NCBI RefSeq assembly: GCF_019429625.1
Contig: NZ_JAHXRW010000007.1
Coordinates: 1-64,000 of the forward strand
Origin: Celeribacter sp. PS-C1
Lineage (GTDB): Bacteria > Pseudomonadota > Alphaproteobacteria > Rhodobacterales > Rhodobacteraceae
Direction of reading: 5' to 3'
DNA length: 64,000 nt
Part shown: positions 1 to 7,194 of the stretch, one piece after another
Layout of the letters: each line of letters opens with the position of its first letter
How positions within the stretch are numbered: position 1 is the stretch's first letter
Notes under the pieces: model-generated
The model's input: only the letters and a program-made list of their open reading frames with translations
What the model was told of the DNA's origin: nothing
The model's database searches: none
Program-made: the position numbers and the translations under genes

Positions 1-434
1 TGAACGATGGCGCGGCTGCGCTGATCCTTGCCTCGAAAGACGCCGCCGAAAAGCACGGTCTGACACCCATCGCCAAGGTGCTGGGCGGGGCCGCCGCCGG
101 TGTTGCACCGCGGATCATGGGCTTTGGCCCGGCGCCCGCGTCGAAAAAGCTGATGGCCCGTCTCGGTCTCACGCAGGAAGACTTTGCGGTGATCGAGCTC
201 AATGAAGCCTTCGCCTCGCAGGGCCTCGCCACGCTGCGCGATCTGGGCATCGCCGACGACGACCCGCGCGTGAATCCGAACGGCGGCGCGATCTCCATCG
301 GCCACCCTCTGGGCATGTCCGGCGCCCGGATCACCGGCACCGCGATGCTGGAGCTGAAGCCAGGTGAAAAGTCGCTCTCGACCATGTGCATTGGCGTGGG
401 GCAAGGCATCGCGATTGCGCTCGAAGCCGTCTAA
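1..434 (+). CDS. pcaF: 3-oxoadipyl-CoA thiolase, C-terminal part (5' end outside window)
   Basis: Partial gene, readable in frame from base 3 to a TAA at 432-434. The roughly 143 visible residues are the C-terminal half of a thiolase: the NEAFASQ block, the GHPLG motif carrying the catalytic His, and the closing CIGVGQG block with the second catalytic Cys. Family knowledge: this enzyme thiolytically cleaves 3-oxoadipyl-CoA to succinyl-CoA and acetyl-CoA, the last step of the beta-ketoadipate pathway. The symbol pcaF rather than a general acetyl-CoA acetyltransferase rests on the variant CIGVGQG ending and on the adjacent pcaQ and pcaDCHGB genes. It ends 6 bp before the convergent stop of pcaQ. 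Confidence 0.85.
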   Translation, partial: NDGAAALILASKDAAEKHGLTPIAKVLGGAAAGVAPRIMGFGPAPASKKLMARLGLTQEDFAVIELNEAFASQGLATLRDLGIADDDPRVNPNGGAISIGHPLGMSGARITGTAMLELKPGEKSLSTMCIGVGQGIAIALEAV

Positions 435-439
435 CTCTT

Positions 440-1357
440 TCAGCGGGCGGAGAAGTCCTTCGCCCGCTGATGCAACAGACTGGCCAGAAAATCCGCCGGA
501 CTGTCCCGTGTGAAATCGAATTTCCGCGTCACCCCCACCGCCCCTGTCATATAATCGACGCCGAGATCGAGTGTCGAAAGCCGCCTCTCGGACAACTCTC
601 GTTCGACGACGCCGCGCGAGATGAACCAGAGCATGTCGGAGCGCTCCACAAGCGGAAGGCCCACAGGCCGCGCCACGGTTTCGAACCGCACATCCACATT
701 TTCATCAAGCCCTGCGGCAATGAGATATTGCATCACCTGTTGGCGAATGATCGAGCCGGGATTGGGCAAGATCACGGGATAGCGTCGCAGCGCCTCCACA
801 GGCGAGAGCGCCAGCCCCGGATGATCTTTGCGCCCGACCAAAAGCACAGTTTCGTCGTAAAGATATTCAAACGACAGCCCCGTCATCTCGCGCGCAGGCG
901 CCATACGGCCGACAACGAGATCCAGCCCGCCAGAGCGCATACGATCAATGAGATAGCGGTTCGGTCCGGTGATGACGGCGATACGCGCGTCCGGGCGCAA
1001 CTCGGAAAATTCCAGCGCCACGGCGGGAAACAACCCGCTCGCCACCGTCGGCAACACGCCGACTTTCACCACATCCATCCGCCCGCCGCCCGTCAGCGCC
1101 CGCACCCCGGCCTCAAGACTTTGCAAGGACGACAGGGCATGACGGCGAAAGGCCTCGCCTGCGGGCGTCAAAACCGCCTGTCGCCCCGTGCGGGTGAACA
1201 GTTCCGTGCCCAGCTGCGCCTCCAACTCGCCGATGGTTTTCGACAGTGCCGGTTGCGACACATTCCGCGCCCGCGCCGCAGCCGAGATCGTGCCCGCCTC
1301 CGCCACCGCGAGAAATGCCTCCAGATGGCGCAGTTTCATGCCGTTAGGTATATTCAT
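440..1357 (-). CDS. pcaQ: LysR-family regulator of the pca operon (PcaQ)
   Basis: A 305-residue LysR-type regulator. The N-terminal winged helix-turn-helix lies at about residues 7-66 (LRHLEAFLAVAEAGTISAAA, then SQPALSKTIGELE), followed by a two-lobed effector-binding domain. It is transcribed divergently from pcaD, the classical alphaproteobacterial PcaQ layout, so it probably activates pcaDCHGB in response to protocatechuate-pathway intermediates (in rhizobia, carboxymuconolactone). The start is the ATG at 1357; a second in-frame Met seven codons in (MKLRHLEAF) is an alternative. The 78-bp gap to pcaD should hold its operator; an ATGC-N5-GCAT inverted repeat lies 6 bp upstream of the start codon. 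Confidence 0.88.
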   Translation of the reverse strand: MNIPNGMKLRHLEAFLAVAEAGTISAAARARNVSQPALSKTIGELEAQLGTELFTRTGRQAVLTPAGEAFRRHALSSLQSLEAGVRALTGGGRMDVVKVGVLPTVASGLFPAVALEFSELRPDARIAVITGPNRYLIDRMRSGGLDLVVGRMAPAREMTGLSFEYLYDETVLLVGRKDHPGLALSPVEALRRYPVILPNPGSIIRQQVMQYLIAAGLDENVDVRFETVARPVGLPLVERSDMLWFISRGVVERELSERRLSTLDLGVDYMTGAVGVTRKFDFTRDSPADFLASLLHQRAKDFSAR

Positions 1358-1363
1358 TTGGTT

Positions 1364-1376
1364 ATGCTTTTTGCAT
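1364..1376. promoter_or_regulatory. Inverted repeat in pcaQ-pcaD intergenic region (candidate PcaQ operator)
   Basis: ATGC-TTTTT-GCAT is a perfect short inverted repeat; extended by flanking bases it fits the LysR T-N11-A pattern. It sits between divergent pcaQ and pcaD, directly upstream of the pcaQ start, where an autoregulating LysR protein could bind. A GGTTAT half-site (complement of the ATAACC half of the rhizobial PcaQ box) lies at 1360-1365, but I see no matching second half. Assignment to PcaQ is inference. Confidence 0.35.
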
Positions 1377-1435
1377 CATATTGTATTTTTCACAGAGAAA
1401 TACTTATGGCAATCTGACAAAAAGGGAAGAGAAGA

Positions 1436-2218
1436 ATGCACGCACTCAAACGCGACTGGGGCACCATGCATGTTCGCCACAAAGGCGGCACTGGGCCTGC
1501 TCTGGTCTTTATCAATTCACTCGGCACCGATCTTCGCATGTGGGACGAGGTTTGCGCGCACCTGCCGCAAGACTGGATCACTTTGCGCATGGACAAACGC
1601 GGGCATGGCCTGTCGGACACCGCGCCCGAAGGCTACGGCATCCCGGAGTTGACCGAAGACGTAATCGCTGTGATGGATGACGCGGGATTGACCACGGTCA
1701 TTCTGGTCGGTTGCTCCATCGGCGGGCTGATCGCACAACATGTGGCGCTCATGGCGCCGGAGCGGGTCACCGGGCTGGTTCTGTCAAACACCGCGTCGAT
1801 GCTGGGCGCGGCCGAGGGCTGGCTCACCCGTATCGAAGCTATCCGCGAAAACGGCATGGCGGCGATGGCCGAGGGCATTCTGCCGCGCTGGTTCGGCCCC
1901 GAGATGCTCGCAAATCCGAACGCGCCTTTGTGGCGCACGCTTTTGGCCCGCACCGATCAGGACGGCTACATCGCCACCTGCGCCGCGATTGCCGGCACCG
2001 ACATCACAGACCGCCTCTCCGAGATCACCCAGCCCGCGCTGGTTTTCGGCGGCAAACACGATCTGGCGACCCCGCCTGAAGTGGTCGAGGCACTGGCCCG
2101 CGCCCTGCCCCGCGCCGATCTGGTGATGTTCGACAGCACCGGGCACCTGCCCGCCATCGAGGCGCCGGAGGCCTTTACCGAGGCATTGACGAAATTCGTG
2201 GAAAGGATCGCCGCATGA
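1436..2218 (+). CDS. pcaD: 3-oxoadipate enol-lactonase
   Basis: A 260-residue alpha/beta hydrolase. The nucleophile elbow GCSIGG puts the catalytic Ser at 94; Asp209 (GGKHDL) and His237 (STGHLP) complete the triad. It hydrolyses 3-oxoadipate enol-lactone to 3-oxoadipate in the cytoplasm. It is the first gene of a tightly packed pcaDCHG run and overlaps pcaC by 4 bp (ATGA), implying translational coupling. A purine-rich ribosome-binding stretch (AAGGGAAGAG) precedes the ATG. There is no fused decarboxylase domain; PcaC is a separate gene. Function is secure because of the operon context. Confidence 0.93.
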   Translation: MHALKRDWGTMHVRHKGGTGPALVFINSLGTDLRMWDEVCAHLPQDWITLRMDKRGHGLSDTAPEGYGIPELTEDVIAVMDDAGLTTVILVGCSIGGLIAQHVALMAPERVTGLVLSNTASMLGAAEGWLTRIEAIRENGMAAMAEGILPRWFGPEMLANPNAPLWRTLLARTDQDGYIATCAAIAGTDITDRLSEITQPALVFGGKHDLATPPEVVEALARALPRADLVMFDSTGHLPAIEAPEAFTEALTKFVERIAA

Positions 2219-2595
2219 GCGAAAAATTTGATCAAGGCATGAAAACGCGGCGCGAAGTTCTGGGCGATGCCCATGTCGACCGCGCCGAGGCCGCGAAGAC
2301 CGAGTTCGACCTGCCGTTCCAAGGCCTCATCACCGAAGGCGCTTGGGGGACCGTCTGGTCCTCGGACAAAATCTCGCGCCGTGAGCGGTCTATGCTAACC
2401 ATCGCGCTTTTGGCGGCGACCGGAAATTTCGAGGAAATTCCAATGCATATCCGTGCCACCGCGCGCACGGGTGCGACGAAAGACGACGTGGCGGAGGCAC
2501 TGCAACACGTCGCAATTTATGCCGGTGTGCCGAAGGCGAACCATGCGCTCAAGCTCGCCAAACAGACCTATGCGGAAATGGAGGAGACCCAATGA
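2215..2595 (+). CDS. pcaC: 4-carboxymuconolactone decarboxylase
   Basis: A 126-residue member of the carboxymuconolactone decarboxylase family, normal length for a stand-alone PcaC. The family core (ERSMLTIALLAA, then PMHIRATARTGAT) spans about residues 60-90. It decarboxylates 4-carboxymuconolactone to 3-oxoadipate enol-lactone, feeding PcaD. It overlaps pcaD upstream and pcaH downstream by 4 bp each, so three consecutive genes are translationally coupled. Confidence 0.93.
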   Translation: MSEKFDQGMKTRREVLGDAHVDRAEAAKTEFDLPFQGLITEGAWGTVWSSDKISRRERSMLTIALLAATGNFEEIPMHIRATARTGATKDDVAEALQHVAIYAGVPKANHALKLAKQTYAEMEETQ

Positions 2596-3332
2596 CCAGC
2601 CTGATCAAAGATCAGGGCCCGCTGATCCCGCGCAACCGCGCGATTCACCCGGCCCCCTACGACCCCGATTACAAGACCTCTGTGGCGCGCTCGCCGAACC
2701 TGCCGCTTTTGTCGATGGAAAGCTCTCCGTCGGAGGAAACCGGCCCGACCTTTGGCCATGGCAAACTCGGCGCTTTGGACAACAACCTGATCCTGAACTG
2801 GACCAAGGGCGCGGCCCCTGCCGTGGGCGAGCGCATCCTGATGCATGGCCGGGTCCTCGATGAAAACAACCGCCCCGTTCCGCACACGCTGGTGGAGATT
2901 TGGCAAGCCAACGCCGGCGGCCGCTATCGCCACAAGAAAGACACCTATTTCGCGCCGCTCGACCCGAATTTCGGCGGCTGTGGCCGGACCATCACCGATG
3001 AGAACGGCTATTACGAATTCCTGACCGTGCGTCCCGGCGCCTACCCTTGGCCGAACCGCGCCAACGACTGGCGTCCGATGCACATTCACATCTCGGTCTA
3101 CGGTCACAGCTTCGGCCAGCGCCTGATCACGCAGATGTACTTCGAGGGCGACCCGCTGATCGATCACTGCCCGATCGCCGCAACGATCAAAGACCGTAGC
3201 CAGCTCGACCGCCTTGTCGCGCCGCTCGATTTCTCGAAATCGCGTCCGCTCGATTTCCTCGCCTATAAGTTCGACATCGTGCTGCGCGGCCGCCGCCAGA
3301 CCATGTTCGAAAACAAGATGGAGGGTATGTAA
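2592..3332 (+). CDS. pcaH: Protocatechuate 3,4-dioxygenase beta subunit
   Basis: A 246-residue intradiol dioxygenase beta subunit, the chain that carries the non-haem Fe(III) site. Candidate ligands Tyr112, Tyr151, His164 and His166 have the same spacing (39, 13, 2) as Tyr408, Tyr447, His460 and His462 in the Pseudomonas enzyme; the two histidines lie in RPMHIHISVYG. With PcaG it opens the protocatechuate ring between the two hydroxyls to give 3-carboxy-cis,cis-muconate. It overlaps pcaC by 4 bp and is followed 2 bp later by pcaG, as expected for obligate partners. Confidence 0.96.
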   Translation: MTSLIKDQGPLIPRNRAIHPAPYDPDYKTSVARSPNLPLLSMESSPSEETGPTFGHGKLGALDNNLILNWTKGAAPAVGERILMHGRVLDENNRPVPHTLVEIWQANAGGRYRHKKDTYFAPLDPNFGGCGRTITDENGYYEFLTVRPGAYPWPNRANDWRPMHIHISVYGHSFGQRLITQMYFEGDPLIDHCPIAATIKDRSQLDRLVAPLDFSKSRPLDFLAYKFDIVLRGRRQTMFENKMEGM

Positions 3333-3334
3333 TC

Positions 3335-3934
3335 ATGGTCCAGAAACTTGATGTTCTGCAAGAATCCCCGTCGCAAACCGCGGGCCCCTACGTCCACATC
3401 GGATTGATGCCGAGCCATGCGGGCAACGCGGGCGCTTATGAAAACGAAATCGGCCTTTCGCCCATCGACGGCGACGTCCAGGGCGAGGTGATCGAGATCA
3501 CCGGCTCCGTGTTTGACGGCACCGGCTGGGCACTGCGCGACGCCATGGTGGAAAGCTGGCAATGTGATGGCAACGGGATTTTCCCGGGCCAAGAAGGCGC
3601 CGACCCGAATTTCAACGGGCTCTGCCGCTTTGCCGCCGATGCCGAAAGCGGGGAATTCACCTTCCGCACCGTGAAACCGGGCGCCGTCAAAGGCCGTGGC
3701 GGAGTGATGAGCGCACCGCATATCTCGCTTTGGGTGGTCGCGCGCGGCATCAACATCGGGCTGAACACCCGGATTTATTTTGACGATGAGGACAACGCGA
3801 ACGATCCGCTGTTGAACCGGATCGAACAGCGCCCGCGTGTAGATACTTTGATCGCCAAGAAGACCGGAGAGGGCAAATACCGCTTTGACATCCGGCTTCA
3901 GGGCGAGCGGGAAACCGTGTTCCTCGACATCTGA
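3335..3934 (+). CDS. pcaG: Protocatechuate 3,4-dioxygenase alpha subunit
   Basis: A 199-residue intradiol dioxygenase alpha subunit (SPSQTAGPYVHIG N-terminus, then the WQCDGNGIFPG and FRTVKPGA blocks). As in other PcaG chains the iron-ligand His pair is absent (APHISLWV instead of HIHISV); this subunit shapes the active-site pocket. It is coupled to pcaH with a 2-bp gap. A very stable UUCG-capped hairpin follows the stop before pcaB. Confidence 0.95.
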   Translation: MVQKLDVLQESPSQTAGPYVHIGLMPSHAGNAGAYENEIGLSPIDGDVQGEVIEITGSVFDGTGWALRDAMVESWQCDGNGIFPGQEGADPNFNGLCRFAADAESGEFTFRTVKPGAVKGRGGVMSAPHISLWVVARGINIGLNTRIYFDDEDNANDPLLNRIEQRPRVDTLIAKKTGEGKYRFDIRLQGERETVFLDI

Positions 3935-3956
3935 ACGAAAATCTGACGGTATGGAG

Positions 3957-3976
3957 GGGGCGGCTTCGGCCGCCCC
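3957..3976 (+). other. GC-rich UUCG-tetraloop hairpin between pcaG and pcaB
   Basis: A perfect 8-bp stem GGGGCGGC/GCCGCCCC closed by a C(TTCG)G tetraloop. It is followed by TCTTGTTCT rather than a clean T-run. It lies in the only sizeable gap (61 bp) inside pcaDCHGB. It could be a weak or partial terminator or a 3'-end stabiliser of the pcaDCHG mRNA, reducing pcaB relative to upstream genes. The structure is visible; its role is inference. Confidence 0.6.
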
Positions 3977-3995
3977 TCTTGTTCTGAAAGGAAAA

Positions 3996-5054
3996 ATGAT
4001 GAGCCTGAGCGTCTTTGATCACCCTTGGCTGTCCGGTCTGTTTGGCGACCCTGAGATGGCGGCGGTTCTCGCGCCTGAGCGTCAGATGGCGCATATGTTG
4101 GCGTTCGAGGCGGCGTGGTCGCGGGCCTGTGGCAAGGCCGGATTGTTCGACGCAGCACAGGCCGAAGCCGCGGCTCTCGCCACTGAGACGGCTGAGATCG
4201 ATCTGGCGGATATTGCCGCCGGCATGGCGCAAGACGGCGTGCCGATCCCGCGTCTGGTGAAACAGTTGAAAGCCCTTGCACCCGGCGAAGCGGTGCACAA
4301 AGGCGCGACCTCTCAAGATGTGGTGGACACGGCTTTGGTGCTCGCATTGCGCGAGGCGTCTTTCCTGATCGCCGGACGACTGATGGAGCTGGACACCCAT
4401 CTCAAGGCGCTTGAAGACCGCTTTGGCGACACCCCACTGATGGGCCGCACCCGGATGCAGGCGGCGACCGAGATCACCGTGCGCGACCGCGTTCTGGCCT
4501 GGCGCCTGCCGATTTCCGATCACCTCAAGACACTCGATCAAAAACGCGCCGATGTTGAAAAAGTGCAAATTGGTGGAGCCTCGGGCGACCGCAAAGCGCT
4601 TAGGGACAAGGCCGATCTTGTCGTCTCTGAGGTGGCGAAAACGCTCGGCCTCGCGCCCACGGACAAGACATGGCAAACCATGCGCCACGGGATCGCGGGC
4701 TACGCCTCATTTCTGTCGCTTGTGACCGGGTCATTGGGAAAAATCGGCCAGGATATTGCCCTCATGGCACAGCAAGGCATTGAAGCTGTGTCAATTTCCG
4801 GCGCGGGGGGCTCGTCGGCCATGCCGCATAAACAAAATCCGGTCGCGGCCGAGCTTTTGGTCACGCTGGCGCGCTTTAACGCCACGCAAGTCAGCGCCAT
4901 GCACCATGCGGTCATACATGAACAGGAACGCTCCGGCACGGCCTGGAGCCTTGAGTGGATGGTCCTGCCGCAGATGCTGATGGCCACGGGGCGGTCGCTC
5001 TCAATCGCCATTCAACTCGTTCAAAACATTCAAAGATTGGGCGACCCGGCATAA
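3996..5054 (+). CDS. pcaB: 3-carboxy-cis,cis-muconate cycloisomerase
   Basis: A 352-residue member of the fumarase/aspartase superfamily, with the signature GGSSAMPHKQNP near residue 275. It converts 3-carboxy-cis,cis-muconate to 4-carboxymuconolactone. The start is the ATG at 3996 (another Met follows directly), preceded by GAAAGG; upstream codons in the same frame overlap pcaG and the hairpin and are not coding. At about 350 residues it is shorter than the roughly 450-residue Pseudomonas enzyme, which I recall as normal for alphaproteobacterial PcaB. It is convergent with pobA. Confidence 0.92.
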   Translation: MMSLSVFDHPWLSGLFGDPEMAAVLAPERQMAHMLAFEAAWSRACGKAGLFDAAQAEAAALATETAEIDLADIAAGMAQDGVPIPRLVKQLKALAPGEAVHKGATSQDVVDTALVLALREASFLIAGRLMELDTHLKALEDRFGDTPLMGRTRMQAATEITVRDRVLAWRLPISDHLKTLDQKRADVEKVQIGGASGDRKALRDKADLVVSEVAKTLGLAPTDKTWQTMRHGIAGYASFLSLVTGSLGKIGQDIALMAQQGIEAVSISGAGGSSAMPHKQNPVAAELLVTLARFNATQVSAMHHAVIHEQERSGTAWSLEWMVLPQMLMATGRSLSIAIQLVQNIQRLGDPA

Positions 5055-5072
5055 AGCGCCGGGCCGTTTGCC

Positions 5073-6251
5073 TTAGAACGGCAGACCGATGTAATTCTCT
5101 GCCAGATCACGCCGCGCGGTCTCCGACGTCGCCAAATGGGTCAGCGTCGCCTTGCGCATTTGCTCGGCAAAAGCATCCTCGCCATCAAATCGGTGCAACA
5201 TGGTGGTCATCTGCCAGCTAAAGCGCATCGCTTTCCAAATCCGCTCCAGCGCACGGGTGGAATATTCGTCCACGCCGGTCTTGCTGCCGCCTTTCACCGC
5301 GTCGATCAGCGCAGTGTAGAGATAGTACACGTCCGAGGCGGCAAGGTTCAGCCCCTTCGCCCCCGTCGGCGGCACGATATGGGCGCTGTCACCCACGAGG
5401 AACAGATTGCCCCAACGCAGCGGCTCGGACACAAAACTGCGCAGCGGCGCAATGCTCTTTTCGATCGACGGCCCGGTGACGAGACGGCTCGCTGCCTCTG
5501 ACGGAATGCGGCGCGAAAACTCGTCCCAGAACCGCTGATCCGACCAATCCTCGACCTTATCCGTGAGCGGCACCTGCACGTAGTAGCGCACAAGGTTCTC
5601 GTTGCGCATCGAGGCCAGCGCGAAGCCGTGGCGGGAATTCGAATAGATCAACTCGTCATGCACCGGCGGGGTCTCGGACAGGATGCCCAGCCAGCCAAAG
5701 GGATAGACCCGCTCGAACTCGCGACGTTTCTCTTCGGGAATGGTCTTGCGCGACACGCCGTGGAAGCCATCGCAGCCCGCCACATACAGGCATTCAAGCC
5801 GCTTGCGCGTGCCCTCATGCGTAAATTCGACATGGGACTTCGCCTGATCGAGATCGTGAATTTCCACGTCAGAGACTTCATGCAGCACGGTCGTGCCCAT
5901 GGCGTCCTGCGCGTTGTACAAATCCGTCGTTACCTCCGTCTGGCCGTAAACCATGACCTGCTTGCCGGTCAGATCTTTGAAGTCGATGTGCACCATCAAC
6001 TCCTCGTCGGTCAGATAACAACCGTCATGCGGAATGCCCTCAGCGTCCATTCGCGCGCCGACACCCGCCTCGCGGAGCAATTCGACAGTGCCCCACTCAA
6101 GGATGCCGGCCCGGATACGGGCCAAAACGTGATCTCGGGTGGAACGTTCGAGTATGACGGTCTCGATGCCCGCTTTGTTCAAAAGCTGCGACAAAAGCAG
6201 GCCGGATGGGCCGCCGCCGATGATGGCGACCTGGGTGGTCAAAGTGGTCAT
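5073..6251 (-). CDS. pobA: 4-hydroxybenzoate 3-monooxygenase
   Basis: A 392-residue class A flavoprotein hydroxylase, close to the 394 residues of Pseudomonas PobA. Visible motifs are the dinucleotide fold GGGPSG near residue 12, RAGILEWGTVELLREAG near residue 44, the CDGFHG block, and the FAD-ribose motif GDSAHIVPPTGAKGLN near residue 280. It converts 4-hydroxybenzoate to protocatechuate with NADPH and O2, feeding PcaHG. The start is the ATG at 6251 after GGAGGAGA at 5-bp spacing; the in-frame TTG five codons upstream lies within that ribosome-binding site. It is divergent from an AraC-type regulator. Confidence 0.94.
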   Translation of the reverse strand: MTTLTTQVAIIGGGPSGLLLSQLLNKAGIETVILERSTRDHVLARIRAGILEWGTVELLREAGVGARMDAEGIPHDGCYLTDEELMVHIDFKDLTGKQVMVYGQTEVTTDLYNAQDAMGTTVLHEVSDVEIHDLDQAKSHVEFTHEGTRKRLECLYVAGCDGFHGVSRKTIPEEKRREFERVYPFGWLGILSETPPVHDELIYSNSRHGFALASMRNENLVRYYVQVPLTDKVEDWSDQRFWDEFSRRIPSEAASRLVTGPSIEKSIAPLRSFVSEPLRWGNLFLVGDSAHIVPPTGAKGLNLAASDVYYLYTALIDAVKGGSKTGVDEYSTRALERIWKAMRFSWQMTTMLHRFDGEDAFAEQMRKATLTHLATSETARRDLAENYIGLPF

Positions 6252-6339
6252 ATGCGTCTCCTCCAATTTGAGAAGACTTTAAAGCGAGCGGCTTGACACC
6301 GGAATGGACCCGCGCGGCAATGAATGGTACTTTTCCGGC

Positions 6340-7194
6340 ATGAGTGAGCACAGCCAGATTCCCGCCTTCAACCTTTTTGGCGAAACCAGCGCATTCCCGG
6401 ACGTGATCCATTGCGAACGCATCTTTGATCGCGCACGGCTCCACGGTTGGAAAATCTCTCCGCATCGACATCACCAGATGGCGCAGGTGTTTCACATAGA
6501 AAAAGGCTTTGCGCAGGTCATTCTGGATGGGGAAGAAGCCACACTAAAAAACGGCGAAGTTCTCTATGTTCCGCCGAAAATTGTGCATGGGTTTACCTTT
6601 GAGAAGGGCACTGAAGGGTTTGTGCTGTCGCTGCCCTCTCCCGTAGTGCAGCGTCTCGGACCGCAATCGCAACCTCTGACGGCGTGGCTCAGTGGTACGC
6701 ATCACGCGCCCCTCTCCGACACAGCCAGAGGGCTCTTGTCCCAGATTGCACTATTTCATGATAAATCTGGTATATTTCGCGCACAGAAGCTTGTCGCCCT
6801 GTCACATGCGCTCTTGGTGACATTGGCGGAAGACAGCGCCCAGATCGACACTCCGGACCAAGATCAGACGCGGCAAATGCAGCAACTGGACGCCTTGATC
6901 GCCGATCATATGACGGAGGGCTGGAGTGCCACCGACTATGCCCGAGCGCTGCATATGACCGCCGGTCATTTGAACCGGATCGTGCGGCGCGACAGCGGGG
7001 TGACACTGACCGAATATCTCGAAACCGCGGTGATGACGGAGGCCTGTCGCCACCTCGCTTTTACGCGGCTCCCGGTGGCGGAGGTGGGCTATCGGCTGGG
7101 CTACACAGACCCGCCGTATTTCTCCCGCCGCTTCCGGGCGCGCATGGGGGAGACCCCCACGGCCTATCGCGCCCGGGTCGCGGGAGATATTTAA
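6340..7194 (+). CDS. AraC-family regulator, probable activator of pobA (PobR-type)
   Basis: A 284-residue AraC/XylS regulator. The N-terminal cupin effector domain (HRHHQMAQVFHIEKG, then VLYVPPKIVHGF) occupies roughly residues 25-110; the C-terminal double helix-turn-helix (SATDYARALHMTAGHLNRIV, then VGYRLGYTDPPYFSRRF) covers about 190-280. It is divergent from pobA, so 4-hydroxybenzoate-dependent activation of pobA is inferred. I chose the ATG at 6340 because a TTGACA -35 element at 6293-6298 would put transcription start downstream of the alternative ATG at 6304. Its stop overlaps the convergent dehydrogenase stop (TTAA, 7191-7194). Confidence 0.82.
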   Translation: MSEHSQIPAFNLFGETSAFPDVIHCERIFDRARLHGWKISPHRHHQMAQVFHIEKGFAQVILDGEEATLKNGEVLYVPPKIVHGFTFEKGTEGFVLSLPSPVVQRLGPQSQPLTAWLSGTHHAPLSDTARGLLSQIALFHDKSGIFRAQKLVALSHALLVTLAEDSAQIDTPDQDQTRQMQQLDALIADHMTEGWSATDYARALHMTAGHLNRIVRRDSGVTLTEYLETAVMTEACRHLAFTRLPVAEVGYRLGYTDPPYFSRRFRARMGETPTAYRARVAGDI

